64,000 nucleotides of DNA, taken from Billgrantia lactosivorans. Its GTDB lineage: Bacteria > Pseudomonadota > Gammaproteobacteria > Pseudomonadales > Halomonadaceae. The notes below the pieces were generated by a model. The model did not search any database and was not told the origin of the DNA. It saw only the letters and a list, made by a program, of their open reading frames with translations. Within the stretch, counting starts at the first letter, position 1. The number at the start of each line of letters is the position of its first letter. A program made the position numbers and the translations under genes. This document shows, piece after piece, positions 55,946-64,000 of this stretch. The DNA is taken from contig NZ_QHGY01000011.1 in assembly GCF_003254665.1 (NCBI RefSeq), positions 44,959 to 108,958 of the forward strand, given 5' to 3'.

Positions 55946-57154
55946 ATGTCGCTACTCAAGGATGCTTCCCTACCCGCGATCACCGCCGGCTTCATCGCCG
56001 TGCTGATCTCCTACGCCGGCCCGCTGGCGATCTTCTTCCAGGCCGCCCAGAGCGCGGAGATCTCCCCCCAGATGATGAGTTCCTGGGTGTGGGCGATCTC
56101 CATCGGTGCCGCGGTGTCGGGCATCGGTCTGAGCCTGTGGCTCAGGGTGCCGGTGGTCACCGCCTGGTCGGCGCCCGGCACGGCGCTGCTGGTCACGCTA
56201 TTTCCCGAGCTGTCGCTGAACGAGGCCGTGGGTGCCTATCTCACCGCGGCACTGATCGTCTTCGCGGTCGGCGTGAGCGGCTCCTTCGACCGCATCGTCG
56301 CGCTGATCCCGCCCGGCATCGCCGCGGCGATGATGGCCGGCATCCTGTTCCAGTTCGGCGTCGGCGTGTTCACCTCGCTGGAGGAGTCGCCGCTGCTGGC
56401 ACTGGGCATGCTCGCCGCCTACCTGGGGTTCAAGCGGCTTTTCCCGCGCTACTTCCTGGTGCTGTTGCTGCTGGTGGGGATCGTGCTGGCGGTGGGGCTG
56501 GAAGGCGCCAGCCTGGCGGGCGTGTCGTGGCAGTTGGCCTCGCCCGTACCGATTCGCCCCGAGTGGACGCTGAGCGCCACCCTGAGCCTGGCACTGCCGC
56601 TGGCGCTGGTCAGCCTCACCGGTCAGTTCCTGCCGGGCATGGCGATCCTGCGCGGCGCCGGCTACACCACCCAGGCGCGGCCGATCCTCACCGTCACCAG
56701 CCTGGTGTCGCTGCCGATGGCGCTGTTCGGCGGCATCACCACCGTGGTGGCGGCCATCACCGCCGCCATCTGCACCGGCAAGGCGGCCCATCCCGACCCC
56801 GACAAGCGCTACGTGGCCGGCGTGGCCAACGGCGGCTTCTATCTGCTCGGCGCGCTGTTCTCGGGCAGCATCGTGCTGCTGTTCACCTCGCTGCCGGTGA
56901 CCTTCGTCGCCCTGCTGGCGGGGCTGGCGCTGATCGGCGCCATCAGCGGCAACCTCGGCGCGGCGGCCGCCGAGAAGGAGCATCTCGAGGCCTCGATCAT
57001 CACCTTCCTGGCCACCGCGTCGGGCATGAGCCTGTTCGGCCTGGGCTCGGCCTTCTGGGGCGTGGCGATCGGCGGCGCGGCATACCTGGCCCTGCATCGG
57101 CCCTGGGCGCCGGCCCGGCGGCGCGGGGCTCTCGCCACCGGGGAAAAGCCGTGA
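55946..57154 (+). CDS. benE: BenE-family transporter, second copy
   Basis: A 402-residue BenE family protein, clearly different in sequence from the first copy. Typical segments are PVVTAWSAPGTALL, GQFLPGMAILRGAGY and AAICTGKAAHPDP. The ATG at 55946 is chosen over a TTG two codons earlier. It follows the terminator, so it may need its own promoter or read-through. The two copies may differ in affinity or substrate. Confidence 0.85.
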   Translation: MSLLKDASLPAITAGFIAVLISYAGPLAIFFQAAQSAEISPQMMSSWVWAISIGAAVSGIGLSLWLRVPVVTAWSAPGTALLVTLFPELSLNEAVGAYLTAALIVFAVGVSGSFDRIVALIPPGIAAAMMAGILFQFGVGVFTSLEESPLLALGMLAAYLGFKRLFPRYFLVLLLLVGIVLAVGLEGASLAGVSWQLASPVPIRPEWTLSATLSLALPLALVSLTGQFLPGMAILRGAGYTTQARPILTVTSLVSLPMALFGGITTVVAAITAAICTGKAAHPDPDKRYVAGVANGGFYLLGALFSGSIVLLFTSLPVTFVALLAGLALIGAISGNLGAAAAEKEHLEASIITFLATASGMSLFGLGSAFWGVAIGGAAYLALHRPWAPARRRGALATGEKP

Positions 57155-57239
57155 TTGCCCCGCGGGGCTAATTCGGTCAATGTCGGGGCATGACCGCCGC
57201 ACGACGGCCCCCCGACACCGCCGCACGAGGGTCGCGCCC

Positions 57240-58946
57240 ATGCCTGATCGAGAGGCTGCCGAGTACTCGGCGTGGAACCCCGGCCTCGAGGCCGACCTGC
57301 CCAGGCGCTACCGGCCCCTGGAGACCATTCATCGTCCCGAGAACGTCTCCTCCCGCCTGGCCGAGATCCCTGAGCTGCGGGTGCTCACCGGGCTCGAGGA
57401 GGAGGAGCTGGTCGCGTTCCGCGCCGAGCGCCTGGTGCTGCACGAGCTGATCGTGCGGGTCACCGCCGACATCCTGGTGCACGAAGGCGAGCAGGAAGAG
57501 GTGCTGGGGCACAACTTTCGCCGCATCGTGCTCAGGATCCTGGCCGACTACCTCACTCCCCAGCTGCCGGCATTCCAGCAGGCATTCGACCGACTCTGCG
57601 CGTCGATACGGGGCAGGGCGGAGGAGATCCTGGCGGAGGCCTTCGCCCCGGAACCGGAGGCGGGTGATCCCGAACCCGTCTCCTTGCTGGGGCGTTGGCT
57701 GGGCAGGCGGCCCGCTCCGCCGCGGCCACCGGATCGCCGCTCGCTGGAGGAGCGTCACCACGATGCCATCCAGGCCATCAAGCAGAGGGGGCTGGCGGCC
57801 CAGGACGAGCAGGAGCAGGCCGTCTACAAGAGTGCCTACCGGGTGCTGAGTTCGATTGCCGCGGTCCAGGGCCATATCGGGTTGGATCGCGAGGTGCTGG
57901 CGCGATTGATCATCCGGCATGCCGGCAACGACTACGGCAGCCGCCTGATCGGCCACCTGCTGGCGCCGCACGTCGAGCGGGCTATCGACCGGGAGGGCTA
58001 CGATAGGGTGCCGCTTGCCGACGAGCCGATCCTGGTCAGCCTCAAGGGCGCCTCGGCGGCCGGCAAGAGCTCCCTGCGCCACCTGCTGAGACATACGCTG
58101 CAGGACCTGGGCCTGCCATCGGATCGGTACGGCACCATCACTCCCGATATCTGGCGTCGCCTGCTGCTCGACTATGAGGCGTTGGCAGAAGCCTACAAGT
58201 ATGCCGGTCGCCTGGCGGGCAAGGAGGTCAAGCTGATCGACGCCAAGCTGGACCGCTACATCCGCGACAAGGCGCAGCGGGATCGCACCATTCCCCATCT
58301 GCTGATCGACCGCTTTCGCTTCGACAGCTTCTCGTCGGAGACGGTGCCGCAATTGCTGGATGGCACCTATGCCAAGTACGTCTCCACCATGCACATGTAC
58401 TTCGTCATCACCCCGCCGGAGGCCACGGTGGAGCGGGGCTGGCAGCGGGGGCTGGAGCGCGGGCGCTACAAGGCGGTGTCGGACTTCCTGGGGCACTGCG
58501 TGGAGGCCTACGACGGCATGCCCAGGGTGTTCTTCAAGTGGCTGGACAGCCCGCGACCGCGCTTCAAGTACGTGTTTCTCGACAACAGCGTGCCCAGGCA
58601 TACCCCGCCCGAGGTCATCGCCCACGGCACCCGTGAGGTCCTCCACATCCTGGACCCGCAGGGCCTGGTCGACATCGAGCGCTACAAGAAGATCAACACC
58701 GCGGCGACGTGCCCGGCGGAGGTCTATCCCGGCGGCGACGTGCTCGCGGTGGCCAACAACTGCACCTTCCTCAAGCAGTGCCTCGCCAAGGTGCCGGAGG
58801 TCCGCTTCGTCGACCCCACGAGCGGCAAGACGTACCTGCGCGCCGGCTCGGGACGCTTCGCGGTGGAGGATGCCGAGCTGCTGCAGGCCAGGCGCCGGGA
58901 GGCGGGGCTCGCCGAGCTGTTTGCCGCGCTGGGGGTGCCGGGCTAG
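57240..58946 (+). CDS. P-loop NTPase/kinase-like protein of unknown function
   Basis: A 568-residue soluble protein not recognised beyond its nucleotide-binding core. A Walker A motif GASAAGKSS is at 270-278 in a strand-loop-helix context, followed by DRYGTITPDIWRRLLLDY and LLIDRFRFDSF, an order like zeta-toxin or chloramphenicol-phosphotransferase kinases. Residues 1-250 are mainly helical and charged. The start at 57240 has GAGGG nearby; 57180 is possible. It follows benE and ends 8 bases from a convergent LysR gene. No link to benzoate is evident. Confidence 0.72.
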   Translation: MPDREAAEYSAWNPGLEADLPRRYRPLETIHRPENVSSRLAEIPELRVLTGLEEEELVAFRAERLVLHELIVRVTADILVHEGEQEEVLGHNFRRIVLRILADYLTPQLPAFQQAFDRLCASIRGRAEEILAEAFAPEPEAGDPEPVSLLGRWLGRRPAPPRPPDRRSLEERHHDAIQAIKQRGLAAQDEQEQAVYKSAYRVLSSIAAVQGHIGLDREVLARLIIRHAGNDYGSRLIGHLLAPHVERAIDREGYDRVPLADEPILVSLKGASAAGKSSLRHLLRHTLQDLGLPSDRYGTITPDIWRRLLLDYEALAEAYKYAGRLAGKEVKLIDAKLDRYIRDKAQRDRTIPHLLIDRFRFDSFSSETVPQLLDGTYAKYVSTMHMYFVITPPEATVERGWQRGLERGRYKAVSDFLGHCVEAYDGMPRVFFKWLDSPRPRFKYVFLDNSVPRHTPPEVIAHGTREVLHILDPQGLVDIERYKKINTAATCPAEVYPGGDVLAVANNCTFLKQCLAKVPEVRFVDPTSGKTYLRAGSGRFAVEDAELLQARRREAGLAELFAALGVPG

Positions 58947-58953
58947 CAGGAGG

Positions 58954-59862
58954 CTATCCGGCCGTGTCGGCGGGCGCGTCGAAGCTCTCGACCAGAGCGA
59001 TCAGGTTGCCGAGTGCCGGCGAGTCGTTGTCCGGCCGCCAGGCGAACCACAGCGGCATGTCGCAGGCGTCGAGTTCCGGCAGGCTCACGAAGCGGATGCC
59101 CGGCATGGGATGGCAGCTGCTGGCCGCCGGCAGGATGGCGATGCCCAGGCCCGCGGCTACCATGCTCAGGATGGCGATGTTGTCGGCGCCGTACTGCACC
59201 ACCCGGGGGTGGAAGTCGAGACGCTGGAAATGGGCCTGGATGCGGTCGAAATAGACCGGTGAGGCGCTACGGAAGCCCCACACGAAGTCGGCATCGGTCA
59301 GCTCGGGGAGGGTCGCTGGTGGCTCGTGTGCCCAGCGCGAGGCTTCCGGCACGGCGAGGATCAGGTGGTCGTGCTGCAGCAGGCGGGTCTCGAGCCCCGG
59401 TGGGCCGCTTTCGTCGAGGTAGAGAATGCCGGCATCCAGGCTGCCTTCCCGCAGGCGATCCAGCTGCGGCCCCGAGAGCAGCGGGAAGACCTCGAAGGCG
59501 ACCTGGGGATAGCGGTCGCGATAGCGTCCAAGCAGCCCTGCCACGTCCGGCACCCACAGGTGGGTCACCGTCACGCCCAGGCTGACCTTGCCGATCACCC
59601 CCTGTCCCAGTGCCGACAGGCGTGTCCTGAGCCGGGTGCGCCGGTCGAGCAGTTCCTGTGCCTCCTCGTAGAGCGCCTGGCCGGCCACCGTCAGCCGCAT
59701 GCCCCGGGCATGGCGATCGAACAGCCGTGTGTCGAGATCCTCCTCCAGCAGGCGGATCTGGCGGGTCAGCGCGGGCTGGGCCACATGCACCCGGCGGCTC
59801 GCCGCCGAGATCGAGCCCTCCTCCACCACGGCGACGAAGTAGTGAAGCTGACGAAATTCCAT
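58954..59862 (-). CDS. LysR-family regulator
   Basis: A 302-residue LysR regulator with N-terminal MEFRQLHYFVAVVEEGSISAAS and AQPALTRQIRLLEEDL. The start at 59862 gives the standard N-terminus. It is divergent from the DUF3311/symporter/amidohydrolase operon and is likely its regulator. Confidence 0.85.
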   Translation of the reverse strand: MEFRQLHYFVAVVEEGSISAASRRVHVAQPALTRQIRLLEEDLDTRLFDRHARGMRLTVAGQALYEEAQELLDRRTRLRTRLSALGQGVIGKVSLGVTVTHLWVPDVAGLLGRYRDRYPQVAFEVFPLLSGPQLDRLREGSLDAGILYLDESGPPGLETRLLQHDHLILAVPEASRWAHEPPATLPELTDADFVWGFRSASPVYFDRIQAHFQRLDFHPRVVQYGADNIAILSMVAAGLGIAILPAASSCHPMPGIRFVSLPELDACDMPLWFAWRPDNDSPALGNLIALVESFDAPADTAG

Positions 59863-59907
59863 GCGGGGCCTCCATTGGCCCATGCCGAGCCGATATGGCT
59901 GAAATCC

Positions 59908-59919
59908 AATATTGATATT
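59908..59919. promoter_or_regulatory. Candidate LysR site
   Basis: AATAT-TG-ATATT in an AT-rich part of the divergent region between LysR and DUF3311 genes. A likely position for regulator binding, unproven. Confidence 0.4.
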
Positions 59920-59994
59920 TTTTCTATCGCTCAGCCTGGACCATAGTCAAGTCACAATCCATAACAAGACTCGCCACGGCGAGCCGGACGACCC

Positions 59995-60207
59995 ATGACC
60001 AAGACCTATCATCTCCTGACGGGGCTGCACTTCGCGCTATGCACCCTGGCCATGATCTGGCCCGGCGCCCTGATCGCCAATCGCATCGAGCCCACCGTGC
60101 TGGGGCTTCCCTTCCTGTTCTTCTGGTACGCCCTGTGGATGCTGGTGCTGTTCGCCGGCATGTGGGTGGCCTACGTGGTGCGCCACGGAGGGGGCCGCCA
60201 TGAGTGA
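59995..60207 (+). CDS. DUF3311 small membrane protein
   Basis: A 70-residue protein with two membrane segments and the family core VLGLPFLFFWYALW. DUF3311 proteins are typically encoded just before an SSS-family symporter, as here; the frames overlap by 8 bases. It is probably an accessory subunit of that symporter. Confidence 0.82.
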   Translation: MTKTYHLLTGLHFALCTLAMIWPGALIANRIEPTVLGLPFLFFWYALWMLVLFAGMWVAYVVRHGGGRHE

Positions 60208-61663
60208 CTCGCTGATCGTCGTCGGCATCACCCTGGCCTACCTTGCCATGGTGCTGTGGGTGGGGCTGCGTGCGCGCGGCCAGTCGAGCTCCAGCCTGGA
60301 GGGCTACGTGGCCGGTGGACGTCACGTCGGCGTGGTGATCCTGTTCTTCATCCTCGGCGCCGAGATCTTCTCCGCCTTCGCCTTTCTCGGCGCGCCGGGC
60401 TGGGCCTACCAGCACGGCTCGCCGGCCTTCTACATCCTTGCCTACCTGGCGCTGATTCCGATCACCATCTGGGCGCTGGGGCCTCGAGTTGCTGAGCTGG
60501 GCCGCGAGAAGGGCTACCTGACCCAGGGCGACATGATCGCCGACCACTACCGCAGCAAGCCGCTGGGCATGCTGGCCGGGGGGATCGGCGTGCTCGCCCT
60601 GGTTCCCTACCTGACCATCCAGATCGCCGGGGCCGGCCTGCTGTTCCAGGCCGCCACCGACGGCCTGATCCCCTTCTGGCTGGGTGCCCTGCTGGCCTTC
60701 GTTGTGGTCGCGGCCTACGTGTTCTGCAGCGGCCTGAGCGGTATCGGCTGGACCAACCTGGTCCAGGGCATCATGATGATCGTCATCGCCTGGTTCCTCG
60801 GGCTGGCCATCCCCGAGCGCCTCTATGGCGGGGTCGGCGAGATGTTCGCTCAGCTTCAGCAGGCTGCGCCGGAATACCTCACCATGCCGGGGGCCAACGG
60901 CATGCAGTGGGGCTACTTCAGCACGGCGGTGCTGGTCAGCGCCTTCGGCGGCGCCATGTGGCCGCATCTGTTCATGAAGTTCTACTCCGCCGACAGCGGC
61001 AGGACGCTGCGCAAGGTCAGCGTCTTCTATCCGCTCTACGCCTACCTGCTGGTGCCGCTGCTGTTCATCGGCTTCGCCGGTATCCTCGTCTTTGCCGACC
61101 AGCCGCTGGCACGTGCCGACACCGTACTGCTGCGCATGGTCATCGATGTGGCCGACTTCTCGCCCTGGGTCATCGGCCTGATGCTCTCCGGCGCGCTGGC
61201 GGCGGCCATGTCCACCGGGGCCAACCTGGCGCATACCGCGGCCATCGTGCTGGTGCGCGACGTGCTCGGGCCCACCGTGATGAGGGGCGCCAGCGAGCGG
61301 GCCACGGTCAGCGTGACGCGCTGGAGCGTGCTGGGCCTGTCGCTGGTGGCCTACCTGTTCGCCCTGGCCAATCCCGCCTCGCTGGTGCTGCTGCTGCTCG
61401 GCGCCTACGGGCTGATCGTGCAGCTCCTGCCGATGGTCATCGGCGCGCTGTTCCTGCCGAGCCTGCGTCGCGCCAGCGTGATGGCCGGCGCCCTGGCGGG
61501 GAGCCTGGCCTACCTGCTGATGGAGTTCGTGTGGCACTCGCCGCTGGGCTGGCATGCCGGCGTGTGGGCGATGCTGCTGAACGTCGGCCTGGTGGCGGCC
61601 TGGCAGGGGGTGTCCAGGCCCGCCCGCAGCGGCCCCCCGGTATCCAACGCCCCCAGTCACTGA
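60200..61663 (+). CDS. Sodium:solute symporter (SSS family)
   Basis: A 487-residue permease with about thirteen membrane segments. The family core is visible in SLEGYVAGGRHVG, LGAEIFSAFAFLGAPGWAYQHG and GLSGIGWTNLVQGIMM. It would import an organic solute with sodium. It is followed 18 bases later by an M20 amidohydrolase, so the substrate may be an N-acyl amino acid or peptide-like compound; this is inference. Confidence 0.87.
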   Translation: MSDSLIVVGITLAYLAMVLWVGLRARGQSSSSLEGYVAGGRHVGVVILFFILGAEIFSAFAFLGAPGWAYQHGSPAFYILAYLALIPITIWALGPRVAELGREKGYLTQGDMIADHYRSKPLGMLAGGIGVLALVPYLTIQIAGAGLLFQAATDGLIPFWLGALLAFVVVAAYVFCSGLSGIGWTNLVQGIMMIVIAWFLGLAIPERLYGGVGEMFAQLQQAAPEYLTMPGANGMQWGYFSTAVLVSAFGGAMWPHLFMKFYSADSGRTLRKVSVFYPLYAYLLVPLLFIGFAGILVFADQPLARADTVLLRMVIDVADFSPWVIGLMLSGALAAAMSTGANLAHTAAIVLVRDVLGPTVMRGASERATVSVTRWSVLGLSLVAYLFALANPASLVLLLLGAYGLIVQLLPMVIGALFLPSLRRASVMAGALAGSLAYLLMEFVWHSPLGWHAGVWAMLLNVGLVAAWQGVSRPARSGPPVSNAPSH

Positions 61664-61681
61664 ATCGCCATGGAGACCACG

Positions 61682-62986
61682 ATGACGACGTTATCTCCCG
61701 CACCGGACCTCGCGGGTCTGATCCGCACCCAGGTGGAGGCAGGCTTCGAGGAGGTCCAGGCGCTCTATCGCCAGCTGCACCGGCATCCCGAGCTGCCCTT
61801 CCAGGAGCACCGCACCAGCGAGCGACTCGCGACCGTTCTCGAGGAGCTGGGCTATGAGGTGACGCGTGGCGTCGGCGGCACCGGTGTGGTGGCGCTGCTG
61901 CGCAACGGCGAGGGGCCCACCGTGATGCTGCGTGGCGACATGGACGCACTGCCTATCCGGGAGGAGACCGGACTCGAGTTCGCCAGCCGGGAAACCGCCA
62001 CCCCGGAGGGGGGCGATGCCGTCCCGCTGATGCATGCCTGCGGTCATGACCTGCACAGCAGCTGCCTGGTGGGTGCCGCCGGCGTGATGGCGGCGCTCAT
62101 CGAGCGCTGGCGCGGCACCCTGATGCTGGTCTGCCAGCCCGCCGAGGAGATCTTCGGCGGCGCCAGGGCGATGCTCGACGACGGCCTCTATGCGCGCTTC
62201 GCCCGCCCGGACGTGATCCTGGGGCAGCACAACATGCCGGCACTGGCGGGTACGGTCGGTCACATTGCCGGCAGCGCCATGGCCGCGTGCACCAACCTGG
62301 CGGTGACCCTTCACGGCGCCGGTGGCCACGGCTCCATGCCCGCCCAGACGGTGGACCCGGTGGTGATCGCCGCCCATGTGGTGACCCGCCTGCAGACCAT
62401 CGTCGCCCGCGAGGTGCCGCCGGAGGAGACGGTGGTGGTCACGGTCGGCAAGCTGCAGGCGGGCACCCAGGCCAACATCATCCCGCATTCGGCGGAACTC
62501 GAGATCAACATCCGCAGCTTCGACGACGCCCTCCACCGCCAGGTGGTAACCGCCATCGAGCGCATCGTGCGCGCCGAGTGCGAGGCCGGACGCTCGCCGA
62601 AGCCGCCGACGTTTCGCGTGCTCAACGAGACCATCGCCCTGCACAACGACCCGACGGCGGTTGCCCGTGTGCGCCAGGCCCATGCGCGATACTTCGGCGA
62701 GGCATGCCTCTATGCGATGCCGCGGCTCAACGGCAGCGAGGACTTCCCCTTCTTCGGCAATGCCGGTGCCGGCGGGTTCGGTGGCGGCGACATCCCCTGC
62801 GTCTACTGGTTCATCGGCGCCACGCCCGAGGATCGCTGGCAAGCGACTCCGGGGGCCAGCGTAGGGGAGAAGATGCGTCACCTGGAGATGCCGCACTCGC
62901 CCTACTACTTTCCGGGCAACGAGCGGACCATCCGGACCGGCATCGAGGCCATGGCGGCAGGTGCCCTGGCCTACCTGGCCGACTGA
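61682..62986 (+). CDS. M20-family amidohydrolase
   Basis: A 434-residue metal-dependent amidohydrolase of the M20D (IAA-amino acid hydrolase/hippurate hydrolase) group. Metal ligands are in RGDMDALPI, HACGHDLHSS and QPAEEIFGGA, with RLNGSEDFPFF near the end. The ATG at 61682 is favoured by GGAG at 61672; 61670 is the alternative. Next to a benzoate operon, hydrolysis of hippurate (benzoylglycine) to benzoate is an attractive possibility. Confidence 0.84.
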   Translation: MTTLSPAPDLAGLIRTQVEAGFEEVQALYRQLHRHPELPFQEHRTSERLATVLEELGYEVTRGVGGTGVVALLRNGEGPTVMLRGDMDALPIREETGLEFASRETATPEGGDAVPLMHACGHDLHSSCLVGAAGVMAALIERWRGTLMLVCQPAEEIFGGARAMLDDGLYARFARPDVILGQHNMPALAGTVGHIAGSAMAACTNLAVTLHGAGGHGSMPAQTVDPVVIAAHVVTRLQTIVAREVPPEETVVVTVGKLQAGTQANIIPHSAELEINIRSFDDALHRQVVTAIERIVRAECEAGRSPKPPTFRVLNETIALHNDPTAVARVRQAHARYFGEACLYAMPRLNGSEDFPFFGNAGAGGFGGGDIPCVYWFIGATPEDRWQATPGASVGEKMRHLEMPHSPYYFPGNERTIRTGIEAMAAGALAYLAD

Positions 62987-63017
62987 GGTCTCGGCCCGGC
63001 CGGCGGGTGTCGCGACG

Positions 63018-63046
63018 CCATGGGCCCGCGCTCGGCGGGCCCATGG
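63018..63046. terminator. Terminator-like hairpin between convergent genes
   Basis: Perfect 12-base arms CCATGGGCCCGC (63018-63029) and GCGGGCCCATGG (63035-63046) around a five-base loop, between the amidohydrolase and gfa. Confidence 0.6.
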
Positions 63047-63078
63047 TGCCTGGCTGGGAGATGGCGCCCCCATCCCGC

Positions 63079-63816
63079 TCAGAGCACCCCCTTGGCCTTG
63101 GCGGTGTGCGTGGCGATGGCGTCCATCAGCGGCGGCGAGAGGCAGTCGTAGGGCGGCAGGCCCAGCTCCTGGAGCCGCGAGCGCACCGCGCCCATGTTCT
63201 CCGGGTCGGCACCGGACTCGATGATCGACGAGACGAAGGCGGCGAACTCGGGGCCGGCCCAGCCCTCATCGCGGGACAGTTCGGTGTGGATGAAGTCGAG
63301 CCCGTGGAAGGGATGGCCGGTGTTCTCGATACGGCCGTACATGTGCACGCCGCACTCCTTGCAGGCATGACGCTGGATGGCGGCCGCGGGATCGACCACA
63401 TGGAGCTTCTCCTCGTGGGCGGTGACCCGCAGCTTGTCGCGGGGCACCACGGCAACCATCGAGAACAGCGCACCTTCAGGCTTCCAGCACTTGGTGCAGC
63501 CGCAGACGTGGTTGTGGGCGCACTGGGCGTCGACCGTCACCTCGACCTTGTCGCTGGGGCAGTGGCAGTGGAGCTTGCCACCGGTGAAGCTGTCGCTGCC
63601 GCGCTTGACGCCGTCGTCGACGGCGGGATGGATGTGGACGCTGTGGTGGCTCATGGTGGATCGACTCCCCTGTGTCGTCGTTGTCGAGGGGTTGGCCGCG
63701 GGAGGCGGCGTACGGGGCGTGCTCTGCGTGGCGGCGGTTCTGGCGCTGCCAGACGCGGCCTTCGGTGGGGCGGGCTTGCCGCCGAACCAGCGCTGGATCA
63801 TGTCCATCAGGCTCAT
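63079..63816 (-). CDS. gfa: Glutathione-dependent formaldehyde-activating enzyme with N-terminal extension
   Basis: The Gfa part starts at Met 63654 ([19 protein letters not shown]) and runs 191 residues, the normal length. Zinc cysteines are in [17 protein letters not shown] and [10 protein letters not shown]. It forms S-hydroxymethylglutathione from formaldehyde. The frame is open further upstream to an ATG at 63816 with a perfect AAGGAGG five bases before it, adding 54 residues: [15 protein letters not shown] and a Pro/Thr/Ser-rich linker. I annotate the longer form; the shorter start has only GGGGAG ten bases away. Formaldehyde from vanillate demethylation is a plausible source. Confidence 0.8.
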   Translation of the reverse strand: MSLMDMIQRWFGGKPAPPKAASGSARTAATQSTPRTPPPAANPSTTTTQGSRSTMSHHSVHIHPAVDDGVKRGSDSFTGGKLHCHCPSDKVEVTVDAQCAHNHVCGCTKCWKPEGALFSMVAVVPRDKLRVTAHEEKLHVVDPAAAIQRHACKECGVHMYGRIENTGHPFHGLDFIHTELSRDEGWAGPEFAAFVSSIIESGADPENMGAVRSRLQELGLPPYDCLSPPLMDAIATHTAKAKGVL

Positions 63817-63935
63817 GAGTGCCTCCTTGCCCTTGGGCATTGTTATCGTTGGCACAGCTGCGGTGTATCGCTCCTCTCTTGGCTTCTGCCGCCTGCGCCG
63901 TTGTCCTTGGCGCGGCACCTGTTGAAAGTGAGCGC

Positions 63936-64000
63936 GGTACCGGGCGCCTGTCATGGGCGTGGTACCGGGCGCCTGTCATGGGCGTGGTACCGGGCGCCTG
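63936..64000. repeat. 25-bp tandem repeat, running off the window
   Basis: Two full 25-base units (63936-63960 and 63961-63985) and 15 bases of a third, identical where they overlap. Each unit begins GGTACCGGGCGCCTG and ends TCATGGGCGT. No spacers separate the units, so it is not a CRISPR array. Total length cannot be known from this window. Confidence 0.75.

Noticed and set aside
63936..64000. Possible CRISPR array at the window end
   Set aside because: The 25-base units are directly adjacent and identical, with no spacers, and no cas genes are present.

Overview
The window is a 64-kb, GC-rich stretch of a gammaproteobacterial chromosome. Gene content and layout (catBCA fused to benABCDE, fused pcaCD, TRAP transporters, small Halomonas-like ORFs) suggest a Halomonas or relative; this is inference, as no rRNA or other phylogenetic marker is present. 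No tRNA or rRNA gene was seen. Almost the whole window is an aromatic-acid catabolic supercluster, interrupted at about 9.3-15.9 kb by a patchwork of foreign DNA and gene debris.

Layout. 0.2-5.5 kb: lower beta-ketoadipate pathway (a beta-keto acid cleavage enzyme, catI, catJ, pcaF, fused pcaL). 5.6-9.3 kb: MFS transporter, pcaQ, pcaH, pcaG (protocatechuate ring cleavage). 9.3-14.3 kb: HxlR/SDR/quinone-reductase insert, flavin reductase, lipoprotein, broken and intact GST copies, and two copies of a 42-bp repeat. 14.6-15.9 kb: two low-GC integron-type gene cassettes with attC sites. 16-31.6 kb: a hydroxycinnamate module with vanillin-type aldehyde dehydrogenase, MarR regulator, feruloyl-CoA synthetase, TRAP transporter, CoA-transferase, thiolase, porin, acyl-CoA dehydrogenase, SDR and crotonase. 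31.8-35.7 kb: orphan TRAP binding protein, vanB, vanA, vanR (vanillate O-demethylation). 36-38.9 kb: second full TRAP system. 38.9-41.1 kb: AraC regulator and pobA (4-hydroxybenzoate to protocatechuate). 41.3-46.4 kb: tripartite tricarboxylate transporter with a class III CoA-transferase and a divergent SDR, substrate unknown. 46.6-57.2 kb: methyltransferase, catR, catBCA, benABCD and two benE permeases (benzoate to muconolactone). 57.2-63.8 kb: an unrecognised P-loop protein, a LysR/DUF3311/SSS-symporter/M20-amidohydrolase module, and gfa. The window ends inside a 25-bp tandem repeat.

How it works together. Hydroxycinnamates, vanillate and 4-hydroxybenzoate would be funnelled through Fcs and beta-oxidation steps, VanAB and PobA into protocatechuate. 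Benzoate goes through BenABCD to catechol. PcaHG and CatABC open the rings, and PcaL, CatIJ and PcaF finish to succinyl-CoA and acetyl-CoA. Regulation is readable from the DNA: a PcaQ box before pcaH, a CatM/BenM-type box between catR and catB, VanR palindromes around vanA/vanR, and a GTTCG-N5-CGAAC operator repeated before the lower-pathway genes and, in weaker form, before two transporter operons. The regulator expected for that last operator (IclR family) is not in the window.
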